Below are positions 1-9,248 of a stretch of 52,762 nucleotides of DNA, in pieces. The translations under genes were made by a program, and so were the position numbers. Numbering within the stretch: position 1 is the stretch's first letter; every line of letters starts with the position of its first letter. Source of the stretch: Deltaproteobacteria bacterium (GTDB lineage Bacteria; Myxococcota_A; Polyangia; Polyangiales; Houyiibacteriaceae); assembly GCA_004283055.1 (NCBI GenBank), contig SHLP01000011.1, forward strand, positions 1-52,762. Direction: 5' to 3'. The notes under the pieces are model-generated. The model saw only the letters and a program-made list of their open reading frames with translations. It was not told the DNA's origin and searched no databases.

Positions 1-128
1 CACCCGCGGCAGCACAAGCCGCACGTCGACACCCGAACCCACCTTCCCCCAAACGGAAGGCGGCAGCGCGGGACCAACCACCCGCCGAAGGCGTCCGGAC
101 GGGCGGTGTAACTAAACCACAGCGCCAC

Positions 129-1415
129 TCAAAGCAGCATGCTGAGCGGGGATTCCGCGATTCGCTTGAACTCGGCCATGAACTTCGCGCCGGTGGCACC
201 GTCGATGAGTCGATGGTCGCAGCTCAGCGTGAAGCGCATTCGTCGGCCGGGCACGACGGCGCCGTCCGCGACGACCGGCTCGTGACGGATCGTCCCAACG
301 GCGAGGATCGCGCCTTCAGGTGGATTGATGACCGCCGTGAACGCTTCGATGCCGAACATCCCGAGATTTGAAATCGAAAAGGTTCCGTTGCTCATGTCTT
401 CGGGTTGAAGCTTTTTGTCTCGGGCACGCTCGGCCAAGTCGCGAACCTCTTCAGAGATTTGCGCGATGCCTTTTCGATCTGCGTCTCGCACGACGGGAGT
501 CATCAGGCCGTCCTCGACGGCAACGGCGACCGAAATGTCGACGACCTGATGATAGTGGATTTCTTTGCCCATCCACGACGCATTGACCTCGGGAACCCGG
601 CGGAGAGCAACAGCCGCGGCTTTGATGATCAGGTCGTTGAGCGACACCCTCTTGCCAACGGCCTCGAGCTCGGCGTTCATGCCTTTGCGGGCGTCCGACA
701 GCGGCGCAATGTCGACGTCGATGCTGAGGTAGTAGTGTGGTGCGGTCTGCATCGACTCGGTGAGTCGTCGGGCAATCGTACGTCGCATGCTGCTGGCCTT
801 GACGACCCGAGGAGGCAAGCGCTCTGCGGAGCTCGAAAACGAAATCGCCGCTCCCTCTTCGTAGGAATCGAGATCGCGCTTGATGATCCGCCCGCGAGGC
901 CCGCTTCCCTGCACGGTGCGAAGGTCGATGCTGCGCTCCCGTGCCAAACGGCGAACGAGCGGAGAAGACAGTACGCGGCCGCCAGGCTCGGTCGTTGGCG
1001 CGGACTCCCTCACGGACGCTGGCGCTGGCGCCGACACTTGCGCTGACTCTGGCGCTGACTCTGACTCTGGCGCTGACTCTGACTCTGGCGCTGACACCGG
1101 CGCTGACGCCGACTCCGGCGCTGGCTTCGACGCCGCCCCCGCCTCTACCTCCGCGATCAGCCCGCTGACGTCTTCTCCGGCCTTCCCGATGATCGCCACG
1201 GGGACGTCCGGCTCCAGCGTCTCGCCTTCTGCCACCAAGATTTTCAACAAGACGCCGCGGTCAAACGACCTGAACTCCATGGTCGCCTTGTCGGTTTCGA
1301 CCTCCGCCAGAAGATCATCTACCTCGACCTTCTCGCCTTCTTTTTTTATCCAGGCGACCAGGGTTCCTTCTTCCATGGTCGGCGAGAGCTTGGGAAGTCC
1401 GATGATCTTGGCCAT
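129..1415 (-). CDS. pdhC: Pyruvate dehydrogenase E2, dihydrolipoamide acetyltransferase
   Basis: E2 core of the pyruvate dehydrogenase complex, which moves the acetyl group from lipoamide to CoA in the cytoplasm. The 428-residue product has one N-terminal lipoyl domain (residues 1-80) with the lipoylation site in VETDKATMEF (Lys43). A Ser/Ala/Pro/Glu-rich linker follows (about 95-145), built of SESAPE-type repeats. Next is a peripheral subunit-binding domain (SPLVRRLARE...GRIIKRDL, about 150-185) and the catalytic domain ending in SCDHRLIDGATGAKF, which carries the active-site His and Asp. It is the last gene of the minus-strand pdhA-pdhB-pdhC set, 3 nt after pdhB. No E3 gene (lpd) lies in the window. 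A branched-chain 2-oxoacid E2 is the main alternative, but the E1 neighbours look pyruvate-type. Confidence 0.93.
   Translation of the reverse strand: MAKIIGLPKLSPTMEEGTLVAWIKKEGEKVEVDDLLAEVETDKATMEFRSFDRGVLLKILVAEGETLEPDVPVAIIGKAGEDVSGLIAEVEAGAASKPAPESASAPVSAPESESAPESESAPESAQVSAPAPASVRESAPTTEPGGRVLSSPLVRRLARERSIDLRTVQGSGPRGRIIKRDLDSYEEGAAISFSSSAERLPPRVVKASSMRRTIARRLTESMQTAPHYYLSIDVDIAPLSDARKGMNAELEAVGKRVSLNDLIIKAAAVALRRVPEVNASWMGKEIHYHQVVDISVAVAVEDGLMTPVVRDADRKGIAQISEEVRDLAERARDKKLQPEDMSNGTFSISNLGMFGIEAFTAVINPPEGAILAVGTIRHEPVVADGAVVPGRRMRFTLSCDHRLIDGATGAKFMAEFKRIAESPLSMLL
1039..1130 (-). repeat. Short tandem repeat encoding the E2 flexible linker
   Basis: Two exact 18-bp units (plus-strand GGCGCTGACTCTGACTCT) lie at 1051-1068 and 1069-1086, with degenerate partial units on both sides. 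On the coding strand they give SESAPE repeats in the pdhC linker. The unit keeps frame, so copy-number change would alter linker length without breaking the gene. Such linkers let the lipoyl domain swing between active sites. Confidence 0.8.
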
Positions 1416-1418
1416 TGC

Positions 1419-2405
1419 TCAGCTCGCGTATGCGACGCGCTTCACCGCGTCAATCACACGCTCCTCGGTGGGAAGAACCTTGTCCTCTAGATTCAATGCA
1501 TAGGGCATGGGCACGTCGAGCCCGGTCACCCGTTCGAGCGGGGCGTCGAGGTAGTCGAAGGCTTCGCGCTGCAGCCGATCGACGATCTCGGCGCCCGGCC
1601 CTCCGTAGGGCCAGTGCTCATGCACCACGACGCAGCGATTGGTTTTCTTGACGCTCTCGACCATCAGGCCAGTGTCCAGAGGCCGCAAGGTCCGCGGGTC
1701 GACGACCTCGCAGTCGATGCCTTCGGCAGAGAGCTTCTCCGCCGCGGCCAAGACCGTGTAGTAGGGGCGACCCCAGGTCACGATCGTGCAGTCCTCTCCC
1801 GGCCTGACCAAGCGGCTCTCCCCAATCGGAATCAGCTCCTCCACCCCTTCGTCCGGCACCTCGCCCTTGACCCCATAAAGCGTTTCGCCTTCGAGGAAGA
1901 TGACCGGATTGTTGCTGCGAATGGCGCTCTTGAGGAGGCCCTTCGCATCACGCGGCGTGCTCGGTTGAATGACGTACAGGCCCGGGATGTTCGTATAGAA
2001 GGGCGCACAGCTGTGACTGTGCTGCGCCGCGACCTGCTTGGCAGCTCCGTTGGGCCCACGAAACACGATCGGCACCTGGATGGCGCCCGCGCTCATCTGG
2101 TGCACTTTGGCCGCGTTGCTGATGATTTGATCGAAGGCAACGAAAGAGAAGTTCCAGGTCATGAACTCGATGATCGGTCGGAGACCTGCCATCGCAGCGC
2201 CGATTCCTACGCCTGCAAAGCCTGCTTCCGCGATGGGTGTGTCGACGACGCGCCGCTCGCCAAACTCGTCGAGAAGACCTTCGGAGACCTTGTAGGCGCC
2301 CTGGTAGTGACCCACCTCTTCGCCCATCAAGAACACGCGCTCATCGCGCTCCATTTCCTCGAGCATCGCCTCCCGAAGAGCTTCTCGATAGCGGAGCTGC
2401 CTCAT
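1419..2405 (-). CDS. pdhB: Pyruvate dehydrogenase E1 component, beta subunit
   Basis: Beta subunit of the alpha2beta2 thiamine-diphosphate E1 that decarboxylates pyruvate and acetylates the E2 lipoyl group. The 328 residues are the usual length. An N-terminal transketolase-type pyrimidine-binding half contains FLMGEEVGHYQGAYKVSEGL and the conserved TPIAEAGFAGVGIGAA and EFMTWNFSFVAFDQI stretches. The C-terminal transketolase domain starts near residue 200 (TIVTWGRPYYTVLAAAEKL). The ATG overlaps the pdhA stop in an ATGA junction (2402-2405), implying translational coupling, and pdhC follows after 3 nt. The paired alpha/beta form differs from the single-chain AceE E1 of enterics. Confidence 0.94.
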   Translation of the reverse strand: MRQLRYREALREAMLEEMERDERVFLMGEEVGHYQGAYKVSEGLLDEFGERRVVDTPIAEAGFAGVGIGAAMAGLRPIIEFMTWNFSFVAFDQIISNAAKVHQMSAGAIQVPIVFRGPNGAAKQVAAQHSHSCAPFYTNIPGLYVIQPSTPRDAKGLLKSAIRSNNPVIFLEGETLYGVKGEVPDEGVEELIPIGESRLVRPGEDCTIVTWGRPYYTVLAAAEKLSAEGIDCEVVDPRTLRPLDTGLMVESVKKTNRCVVVHEHWPYGGPGAEIVDRLQREAFDYLDAPLERVTGLDVPMPYALNLEDKVLPTEERVIDAVKRVAYAS

Positions 2406-3370
2406 GACTCGCCCTCGGGCGCCATCACGGTACTCATCATGAGGTCTTCGCGCGCAGGCTCGGATTCTTCCGCGAATTGCACCGCGGCATCGATCTCTTC
2501 GTCGACTTCGAGGTCGATGTCGTCGAGCGCACTCTCCTGCACTCCGAGCCCGATGAGCTTTTCTCGAACGACGGTAATCGGATCTTGCTGCTTGCGTTGT
2601 TCGAGCTCGGTCGTGGTTCGATATTTCGCGGGATCGCTCATCGAATGTCCGCGAAACCGGTACGTCAGGACCTCGATGAAGGTCGGACCGCCGCCGCTGC
2701 GAGCTCGGTCTACGGCTTCACCGATTCGGGCCTGCACGACTTCTACGTCGTGACCGTCGAAGCGGTCTCCTACCATTCCGTAACCTTTCGCTTTGATCGA
2801 AAGATCCTTGAGCGGGCTAGTTCGTTCGAGCGGCGTGCCCATCGCGTATTGATTGTTCTCACAAATGAACACGACAGGGAGCTTCCAGAGTCCAGCCAGG
2901 CTCATCGCCTCGTGAAAGCCACCGATGTTGATCGAGCCATCGCCGAAAAAGCAAACAGTGACGCTGTCTTCACCAGCGTATTTGGACTTGAATGCCGTAC
3001 CCGCGGCAAGGGCCAAGTGGCCCCCGACGATCGCCCAACCACCGAGAAAGCCGCGCTCCACATCGAAGAAGTGCATCGACCCGCCAAAGCCTCTCGAGCA
3101 GCCGGTATCTTTGCCAAAGAGCTCTGCCATGCCGGCCTTCGCGGACATCCCACGCGCCAGCGCAATCCCATGGTCGCGATAGGTTTGAAAGATGTAATCG
3201 CCTTCAGTGAGGACTTCGGTTGCAGCGACCGCGATGGCCTCTTGGCCGATGTACAAATGAAGAAAGCCGCCGATCTTTCCTTTGGCGTAGTTGCGCGCAG
3301 CTTCTTCCTCGAAGCGCCGCATCACCATCATCATTCGATACTGTCGGAGAAGGTCGTCTTTGTTCTGCAA
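2402..3370 (-). CDS. pdhA: Pyruvate dehydrogenase E1 component, alpha subunit
   Basis: Alpha subunit of E1, carrying the thiamine-diphosphate site. Visible features are LLRQYRMMMVMRRFEEEA at the N-terminus, the GGSMHFFD and GDGSINIGGFHEA motifs (ThDP/Mg binding, GDG...N), NNQYAMGT, and the phosphorylation-loop-like YRFRGHSMSDPAKYR. The frame stays open upstream to a GTG at 3595, but that extension would nearly abut the divergent GGDEF gene. I chose the TTG at 3370, the first start just before the conserved helix, giving 322 residues; an ATG a few codons later is also possible. Some of the extension (QEKLQFFGWLQGEVALD) looks protein-like, so a longer form cannot be excluded. First gene of the pdhABC set. 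The call is firm and the start is not. Confidence 0.88.
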   Translation of the reverse strand: MQNKDDLLRQYRMMMVMRRFEEEAARNYAKGKIGGFLHLYIGQEAIAVAATEVLTEGDYIFQTYRDHGIALARGMSAKAGMAELFGKDTGCSRGFGGSMHFFDVERGFLGGWAIVGGHLALAAGTAFKSKYAGEDSVTVCFFGDGSINIGGFHEAMSLAGLWKLPVVFICENNQYAMGTPLERTSPLKDLSIKAKGYGMVGDRFDGHDVEVVQARIGEAVDRARSGGGPTFIEVLTYRFRGHSMSDPAKYRTTTELEQRKQQDPITVVREKLIGLGVQESALDDIDLEVDEEIDAAVQFAEESEPAREDLMMSTVMAPEGES

Positions 3371-3489
3371 TCGAAACCCCGGAGCAGAGTCTAGTGCAAC
3401 CTCGCCCTGTAGCCATCCGAAGAACTGAAGTTTTTCCTGGTATTCGTAGGATCTGCGCAGTTCTGAGTCTCGAAAAGGGGGGCACCGAG

Positions 3490-4578
3490 TTGGCTTATCG
3501 TGGCCGCACTGCTTACGATTTAATCGTGCGGATTCACACCTTGAGAGGGGGAAAACTCGAGGATTCCGTTCTCGGAGCATCGAGCTCGCGGGCACGGCCC
3601 GTCATGCGTGTGCTCGAGGAAGGTCTCGCGGCGGCTTCTCTCGCGGTTCGCGCGAACGCCGGCGCACTCTACGTCGGGCAGACGGCCGAGTCGCTTCGCT
3701 GCGTCGCGGCTTTCGGGCCGGGCGCCAAGCTGTTGCTCGAGCGTGAGACCCCTCTCGATTCGGCGCTGTCCAAACGCGCCCTTCGAAGGCGAACTGCGTT
3801 TGTCATCTCATCTCACTCGGCGGACCCACAGTTTCTCCGCTCATCGCACGAGACCCGGGTTGCATTGTTGGCGCCCTTGCACGACGGCTCTCGATCCATC
3901 GGAGTCCTGCAGCTAGTGAATCCGAGGTCGCCGGCGCGTTTCACCGCCCGTGACCGAAAGGTGGTCGCAGGTCTGGCGAGCTACATCACGACTACGCTCA
4001 TCCAAACATCGTCCCTTCGGAGGCAGGCAGGGCTTGCGGCACACGATCCGCTCACCGGTCTTCGCAACGTGAGGCGGCTCGGCAGCGAGCTCAGCAAGGC
4101 CGTGAGCTCGGCGCGAAGAGGCGAGCGCGACATGGCGATCATGTTCGTAGACGTCGACCATCTGAAGCGGGTGAACAGCAAGTTTGGGCACGCGGCGGGG
4201 AGCGAAGCGCTCAAACGAACGGGCAAAGCGCTGGATGAAGCCGCCGCCGGCGTTGGCGCCGTGTTTCGGTTCGGCGGCGACGAGTTCATCGTAGTTCAGA
4301 AGCGGGCTTCCAAAGAAAGCGCCCGCGCGTTGGCGAACCACCTGCGCAGTCACGTCGCGGCGAGCACGGCGGGCTCGATGCGGCCTGGTGAAACGCTTCC
4401 ATCCATCACTGTTTCGGTCGGAGTCGCAATGCTCAACGGCCTTCGCCATTTGAACGGTCAGCCCGCAAGCGACCTCAAGGAACGTCTGATGACGGCAGCG
4501 GACCGGGCGCTATTCCGGGCCAAGGCTGCAGGCCGCAACCGCGTCGTTCTGGCAACGAGCCGGGATGACCGGCTCTGA
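3490..4578 (+). CDS. GAF-GGDEF protein, probable diguanylate cyclase
   Basis: Probable cytoplasmic diguanylate cyclase making c-di-GMP from GTP. An N-terminal GAF-like sensor (MRVLEEGLAAASLAVRANAGALYVGQ... to ...LIQTSSLRRQ) precedes a complete GGDEF domain with DPLTGLRNVRRL, the metal/nucleotide segment MFVDVDHLKRVNSKFGHAAG and the active site RFGGDEFIVV. No RxxD inhibitory site sits just before GGDEF, where AGVGAVFRF is found instead, so product inhibition through the classical I-site is not expected. The start is uncertain: the TTG at 3490 follows a GGGGGG tract at about the right distance, and GTG 3526, TTG 3541 and ATG 3604 are also in frame. It is divergent from pdhA. The input signal is unknown. 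Confidence 0.85.
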   Translation: MAYRGRTAYDLIVRIHTLRGGKLEDSVLGASSSRARPVMRVLEEGLAAASLAVRANAGALYVGQTAESLRCVAAFGPGAKLLLERETPLDSALSKRALRRRTAFVISSHSADPQFLRSSHETRVALLAPLHDGSRSIGVLQLVNPRSPARFTARDRKVVAGLASYITTTLIQTSSLRRQAGLAAHDPLTGLRNVRRLGSELSKAVSSARRGERDMAIMFVDVDHLKRVNSKFGHAAGSEALKRTGKALDEAAAGVGAVFRFGGDEFIVVQKRASKESARALANHLRSHVAASTAGSMRPGETLPSITVSVGVAMLNGLRHLNGQPASDLKERLMTAADRALFRAKAAGRNRVVLATSRDDRL

Positions 4579-4587
4579 AACCGCCGA

Positions 4588-7392
4588 CTAGGCGACTACC
4601 GAGAGATATTTCTCGGTGTTCGATTCGACGCGCGCTCGGACGAGCGCCGGATCTTGTTCGACGAACTTCTCGTCGGGTGTGACCTTGAAAAGCGGTTGGC
4701 CCTTGGAGACGATCGTACCGTTGGTGTCGACTAGGATCTTGTCTACGGTGCCGGCAAAAGGCGCATAGACTTTGTTGAACATCTTCATGACTTCCACGAT
4801 GTAGAGTGGGTCGCCGATCTCGAAGTGTTGCCCCTCTTCGACGAAATGAGGCATGCCGGGTGCCTCTTGCGCATAGTACATGCCGCCGCTCACGGCGACG
4901 ATCTCGTCGGCCTTGTTGACGGGCGGTGGCACGAGGACTTTCTTCATCTTCGCCTGGTGTTCGCGATCGAAGAGCCGCTCGGGGATGTCGATCGTCAGGT
5001 CGTCCTTCACGTGCAGGTCGAAGAAACCTACCTTGTGTCCGATCAAGGGGAGCAGGCTGTAGAGCTCCATGCCGAGCTGGAAGCCGAGGTGCGCTTCCCG
5101 TACATGCTGCCATTGCTTGGCGTCGAAGCCTTTCGGGGCCTTCTTTGCCTTGAGAGCGACGTCGAGCTCGGGCCAACCCTCGATGCCCAGGCGCTCCTGG
5201 GCGGTCGCGTAGAACGCAGCACCGTCCCGAAGAACGGCTTCGTCCTGCTCCCAAATCCGGTGGGCAGCAGGCAAGTCCACCCCGGCGTCCATGTAAAGCA
5301 GATAGTAGGTGTCGGCGAGAACCTGCACCGGGTTCTTCAACCAAGTCACGCGGCCGCTCTCGACCTCGAAGCTGCTCTTGTTGGCGCTGAGCCAAGCCGA
5401 AAACAGATGTGGCTGGCGCAAGATGCGGCCCATCGGACGTCCCAGCAGGGTCTTCTTCAGAATGCAGAGATCATTGGTCGCCTTTGCAGCAGCCGGATCA
5501 GCCGAGGCCGCGTCGAGGTACTGACCGGCGAGCCGGTCGTAGGCGTAGTCGGGGTCGATTTCATTGGCCTCGTTCAAGAGCTCGCCAACCAGCGTGAGGT
5601 AGGGGACCACGAATCGAGTCGTTGGCTTGGCGTCGACACCGTTCGCGAGGAACCAGTGCACGAGCCCATAGTGGAACTGCAGGTTCGTCTGAAGGTCGGG
5701 GCCTCGGAGCACCGTGCGGCGAAGCACTTCGCGCAGCCGTTCGTAGCTGTCGCGGCGGTCGTCGCCGGTCGTCACCAGAAGTGCGATGTTACTGTCGTAC
5801 GCGCCGGCGAGACGGTAGCGCATGAAAAGATTGGTGTCGGGATTCTTGAAAGAAATGCCCTGGTCGTCGCGAACCTCGCCCTCGATGGGATCCGACCAAG
5901 ACATGATCTCGCCGCCCGCGTGCGGGGATAGCGATTGATCGGTCGCATTGAGTCGCGCTTCCACCGCGGCCGCGTCGCGCTGAATCCGCGTGGGACGAGG
6001 AAGCCTGGCCTTGTGTTTGGCGAGCAAGGCCATGGCCTCTACGATCGAATGCACATCGAAAAAATCGTCCGGGTCTTCGGGATTGGTGAAGCGAAGCGCG
6101 TAGCAGAGCTCGGAAACCCGATGCTCGACCTGAATGCGCGTGTTCACCTCCATGAAGTAGTGGCGCGGCCCGTCGACGATGCACTCGAAGGTCGAGGCCG
6201 AATCGAGCTTCACCGCCTCGCCGAAACGCTCGGCTTGTTCCTCCATGCGCCTGAGAATTTCGAGATCTTGTTCAATCGCGCTGGCCTTCATTTCGTTGCC
6301 AGCGGCCCGTTCCCGCTCCACCGCGGCGGCGAGGGTCTCCTGAGTGATCGAAACTTCCAGAAGCTTCTGCTCGTGCATTTGAAGAGAACAGTCGCGTCCT
6401 CCGAGAGAAATCGTCCATTCACCGTTGCCGAGAAGCTGGATTTCGTTGTGGCGCGTCGTCTCGATGTTGAGCTCGACGAGAATGTTCTTGTTGTCGCCGA
6501 CCCCGAGCGCCTTCACCTCGCTCAGGATTTCTCGAACCATGGCCGGCGCCTGCTCGGCGCGGTCGACGATGCGTTGCCCTTTGCCACCGCCACCACCGAT
6601 TGCTTTGAGACGAACTCGGCTGCCCGGATTCTGCTGGAGAATGCTCGCGACCTCGATTTTCATCTGCTCAGCCAGCTCATCGACCGTGTAGAGGTCGATA
6701 TGAGCGTCGTAGGCAGCCCCCAGGAGAGCGTCGGCCAGGGCCTCGAGATCGACCGCGTCGTTGCTGAGCTCCGGCACATCGAGGCCGTGCTTTTTGGCCA
6801 GCTTGGCAAGTGCCTGACGGTCGGGGTGGTTCTTGAGAACGAGCCGCGCGGTAGCGTTGTTGGTGCCAGGGGTCACGCTGACGTCGACGCGCTCCGCGGT
6901 GCGCTTCGCCTCGTCCTTGAAGCCCGCCGCTTGAACCGTGTACGAGCAAGGACCCGCGAAGCGAAGCCCGGCCTCTTCGATGGACCGGACGAACTCTTCG
7001 TCCTCTGCCATGAAGCCGTAGCCCGCAAAAATGTAGCCGTACCCGTTGACCTTCGCGATCTCGATGATTTGCTGAATGCGCTCCGCTCGCTCTTCCTTGC
7101 TCGCGCCCGTGTAGTCGGACACCGAGTGAACGCGTGACGGATCCAAGCGACGAAGCTCGGGGGCCAGCGCGCGCGGGTAAACGATGGAGTCTTTTTCCGA
7201 GAGTAGGATTCCCACCCGGGTCATCCCCATTTCCTCGAAAATGTCGAGCGCCTCGCGCCGGATTGGACCCCGGCAAACGATGAGGACACTCATATCCTCG
7301 CAGTCGAATGAACGTACCCATTGGGAGTCGGATCGTCCGAGGCGGCGGTCCCGATGAATGAGCGGGTTGTGCATGTAGCTGTTGGACGACAT
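4588..7392 (-). CDS. Acyl-CoA carboxylase: atypical biotin carboxylase fused to biotin carrier domain
   Basis: Predicted to carboxylate biotin with ATP and bicarbonate and to carry the carboxybiotin, working with the carboxyltransferase encoded just upstream. The 934 residues contain an ATP-grasp biotin carboxylase with GYGFMAEDEEFV, the glycine loop KAIGGGGGKGQRIV, GGRDCSLQMHEQKLLE and EVNTRIQVEHRVSE. A long segment of about 400 residues resembles no domain I can name. A biotinyl domain at the end has EVMKM with the biotinylation site Lys870. Compared with usual biotin carboxylases there is an extra stretch of roughly 60-70 residues between TPGTNN and the glycine loop (DRQALAKLAKKHG...ELAEQMKIEVAS). 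Start and upstream stop share one base (TGATG), so the two genes are coupled. Met34 (MSVLIVCRGPI) is an alternative start. The acyl substrate is unknown. Confidence 0.85.
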   Translation of the reverse strand: MSSNSYMHNPLIHRDRRLGRSDSQWVRSFDCEDMSVLIVCRGPIRREALDIFEEMGMTRVGILLSEKDSIVYPRALAPELRRLDPSRVHSVSDYTGASKEERAERIQQIIEIAKVNGYGYIFAGYGFMAEDEEFVRSIEEAGLRFAGPCSYTVQAAGFKDEAKRTAERVDVSVTPGTNNATARLVLKNHPDRQALAKLAKKHGLDVPELSNDAVDLEALADALLGAAYDAHIDLYTVDELAEQMKIEVASILQQNPGSRVRLKAIGGGGGKGQRIVDRAEQAPAMVREILSEVKALGVGDNKNILVELNIETTRHNEIQLLGNGEWTISLGGRDCSLQMHEQKLLEVSITQETLAAAVERERAAGNEMKASAIEQDLEILRRMEEQAERFGEAVKLDSASTFECIVDGPRHYFMEVNTRIQVEHRVSELCYALRFTNPEDPDDFFDVHSIVEAMALLAKHKARLPRPTRIQRDAAAVEARLNATDQSLSPHAGGEIMSWSDPIEGEVRDDQGISFKNPDTNLFMRYRLAGAYDSNIALLVTTGDDRRDSYERLREVLRRTVLRGPDLQTNLQFHYGLVHWFLANGVDAKPTTRFVVPYLTLVGELLNEANEIDPDYAYDRLAGQYLDAASADPAAAKATNDLCILKKTLLGRPMGRILRQPHLFSAWLSANKSSFEVESGRVTWLKNPVQVLADTYYLLYMDAGVDLPAAHRIWEQDEAVLRDGAAFYATAQERLGIEGWPELDVALKAKKAPKGFDAKQWQHVREAHLGFQLGMELYSLLPLIGHKVGFFDLHVKDDLTIDIPERLFDREHQAKMKKVLVPPPVNKADEIVAVSGGMYYAQEAPGMPHFVEEGQHFEIGDPLYIVEVMKMFNKVYAPFAGTVDKILVDTNGTIVSKGQPLFKVTPDEKFVEQDPALVRARVESNTEKYLSVVA

Positions 7393-9095
7393 CAGTGGAA
7401 CTCACGCTGAACCGCCTGTAGCGGCTCTGGGGTGTAATGTGACAGGTAGAAGTCGAGGTTTTTCGCGAGCGCCGCCCGAACGTCGGTCGGTGGCACAATC
7501 TCCGAGATCGAACCAAGGCTCAATGCTTCCTTCGGGTTCATCAACTCTCTCTCGTACCGCGCGCTGAAGGCCGCGTCCTGCGCCTTGACCCATTCGGCGA
7601 CCTCCGCTTCGGCATCCTCTTTGCTGGCACCGGCGCCCAGCGCTTCTTGGAGACGGACCTTTGCTTTGCTGCGCATCTCGCGCATTTCGCTTTTGTAAAC
7701 GAACTCCCTGCCTGCAGGACCCATGACCGCGACGCGCGTCGTCGGGAGCGCCATGACGTGGTCGGCCCCGGTCGCGTAGCAGTTGAAGGCCGCGTATGCG
7801 CCGCCGAAGGCGTTCCTGATGATGAGCAGAAGACGCGGCGTCCGCAGATCGATGATGGAGTCGAGCATCGCCCGCCCTGCTTGAACGATTCCGCGACTTT
7901 CTTGGTCACGACCCGGCAAAAATCCGGTGGTGTCCTCCATGAAGATCACCGGGATGTTGTAAAGGTTGCAGAAGCGAATGAATCGCGAGTTCTTGTACGC
8001 CGCGTCGACGTCGATCTGCCCGGAGGCAACGGCGCTGTTGTTGCAAACGAAGCCAACGACATGCCCGCCGAGACGGCCGAACGCAGTGAGCGTATTGCGC
8101 GCTCGCTGCGGTTGAAGCTCGAAGTAGTCGCCGTGGTCACAGATTTGCTGAAGGATGATGCTCACGTCGATCGGCGTGTTGAAGGCGGTCGGCGAGTTGA
8201 ACGCCTTGCGGAGCAGCGTGTCGATCTCGCCCGTCGGCCGGTCGACTGGGTCCGAGGTTTCCTGATATGGGGCCAATTCATGATTGTTTCCAGGGAGATA
8301 GCTCAAGAGGCGACGCGCCGTTCGCAGGGCGCCAACCTCGTCGCGCACGGTGAGGTCCGAGACCCCGCTCTGCCCGTGAACGCCAGGGCCTCCGAGCTCG
8401 TCGGCGGTTACATCTTCGCCGAGCACCGACTTGACCACACCCGGACCGGTCAGTCCGAAGAAAGTGTTGGCGGGCTGAATCATGAAGCTGCCCTGCCGTG
8501 GAAGGTACGACCCGCCGCCAGCGTTGTACCCGAACATGCACATGATGCTTGGGACCAACCCGCTGATCTTGCGAAGGGCGGTGAAGGCCTCGGCGTAGCC
8601 GTCCAACCCGCCGATACCTGCGGGCACGAACGCGCCTGCGCTGTCGTTCATTCCGACCAGCGGCATCCCCTGACGGCCCGCCAAGCGAATCACGTTGGCA
8701 AGCTTGGTGCCGTTGGTCGCGTCCATGGAGCCGGCGCGAACAGTGAAATCATGGCCGTAGACGGCGACCTCGCGGCCACCGATTTGCACGATGGCGGTCA
8801 CGATCGACGCGCCGTCCAGATTCGGCCCCCAGTTTTGGTAGAGGACGGTCGGCTCGGTGCCTGGGTCCCGGAGCACGTCGAGGCGCTCCCAAACCGTCAT
8901 GCGGCGCTTGGCATGCTGCCGCCCGATCTGAACCGGACCGGCCGCGGTTCGCGGGCGCGCACGAAGCAACTCCCCTTCCCGAACCGCTTGGTCGTAGGGT
9001 CCACCTGAGTCGGCTGAAGGGGTGGATGTGTCGGTCTCGAAATCCACTTCAAATGGATTACGAATGCTCGGCGTCACAGGGTCCTTATTGGGCAT
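7392..9095 (-). CDS. Acyl-CoA carboxylase carboxyltransferase subunit (PccB/AccD-like)
   Basis: Transfers CO2 from carboxybiotin to an acyl-CoA (acetyl-, propionyl- or longer). The 567-residue protein has two crotonase-like halves typical of single-chain carboxyltransferases. The N-terminal half has [21 protein letters not shown] and [18 protein letters not shown]. The C-terminal half has [21 protein letters not shown]-like [34 protein letters not shown] and [12 protein letters not shown]. The DPGT/LDG region near residue 75-95 fits the family's N-terminal start. It is first in a two-gene unit with the biotin carboxylase. Substrate cannot be read with confidence. No methylmalonyl-CoA mutase is present, although a methylmalonyl-CoA-epimerase-like VOC gene lies 18 kb away. 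Confidence 0.88.
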   Translation of the reverse strand: MPNKDPVTPSIRNPFEVDFETDTSTPSADSGGPYDQAVREGELLRARPRTAAGPVQIGRQHAKRRMTVWERLDVLRDPGTEPTVLYQNWGPNLDGASIVTAIVQIGGREVAVYGHDFTVRAGSMDATNGTKLANVIRLAGRQGMPLVGMNDSAGAFVPAGIGGLDGYAEAFTALRKISGLVPSIMCMFGYNAGGGSYLPRQGSFMIQPANTFFGLTGPGVVKSVLGEDVTADELGGPGVHGQSGVSDLTVRDEVGALRTARRLLSYLPGNNHELAPYQETSDPVDRPTGEIDTLLRKAFNSPTAFNTPIDVSIILQQICDHGDYFELQPQRARNTLTAFGRLGGHVVGFVCNNSAVASGQIDVDAAYKNSRFIRFCNLYNIPVIFMEDTTGFLPGRDQESRGIVQAGRAMLDSIIDLRTPRLLLIIRNAFGGAYAAFNCYATGADHVMALPTTRVAVMGPAGREFVYKSEMREMRSKAKVRLQEALGAGASKEDAEAEVAEWVKAQDAAFSARYERELMNPKEALSLGSISEIVPPTDVRAALAKNLDFYLSHYTPEPLQAVQREFH

Positions 9096-9248
9096 AACTA
9101 CATCCGCCTACATCAGTTGGCGCCCAGGCCACGGGCTTCTCAACGAACGGCCTTGTACGGGTTTTAGGGTCGAAATGCCAGTGAACACCCCCCAGGCGTG
9201 CAGACGCGGATGGCGCGGGTCCAGAAATCCGCGAAAATGCAGGACTTC

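Noticed and set aside
1-128. A gene fragment at the left edge
   Set aside because: No frame with a coding signal continues into it and no motif is visible; left unannotated.
1614-2753. Plus-strand frame of 379 residues opposite pdhA/pdhB
   Set aside because: Antisense to both E1 genes, with no similarity to known proteins.
4825-9008. Long plus-strand frames opposite the carboxylase genes (368, 400 and 453 residues)
   Set aside because: They are antisense to proteins with clear motifs, have low-complexity Arg/Val-rich composition and match nothing recognisable. This is typical of GC-rich codon-position bias.
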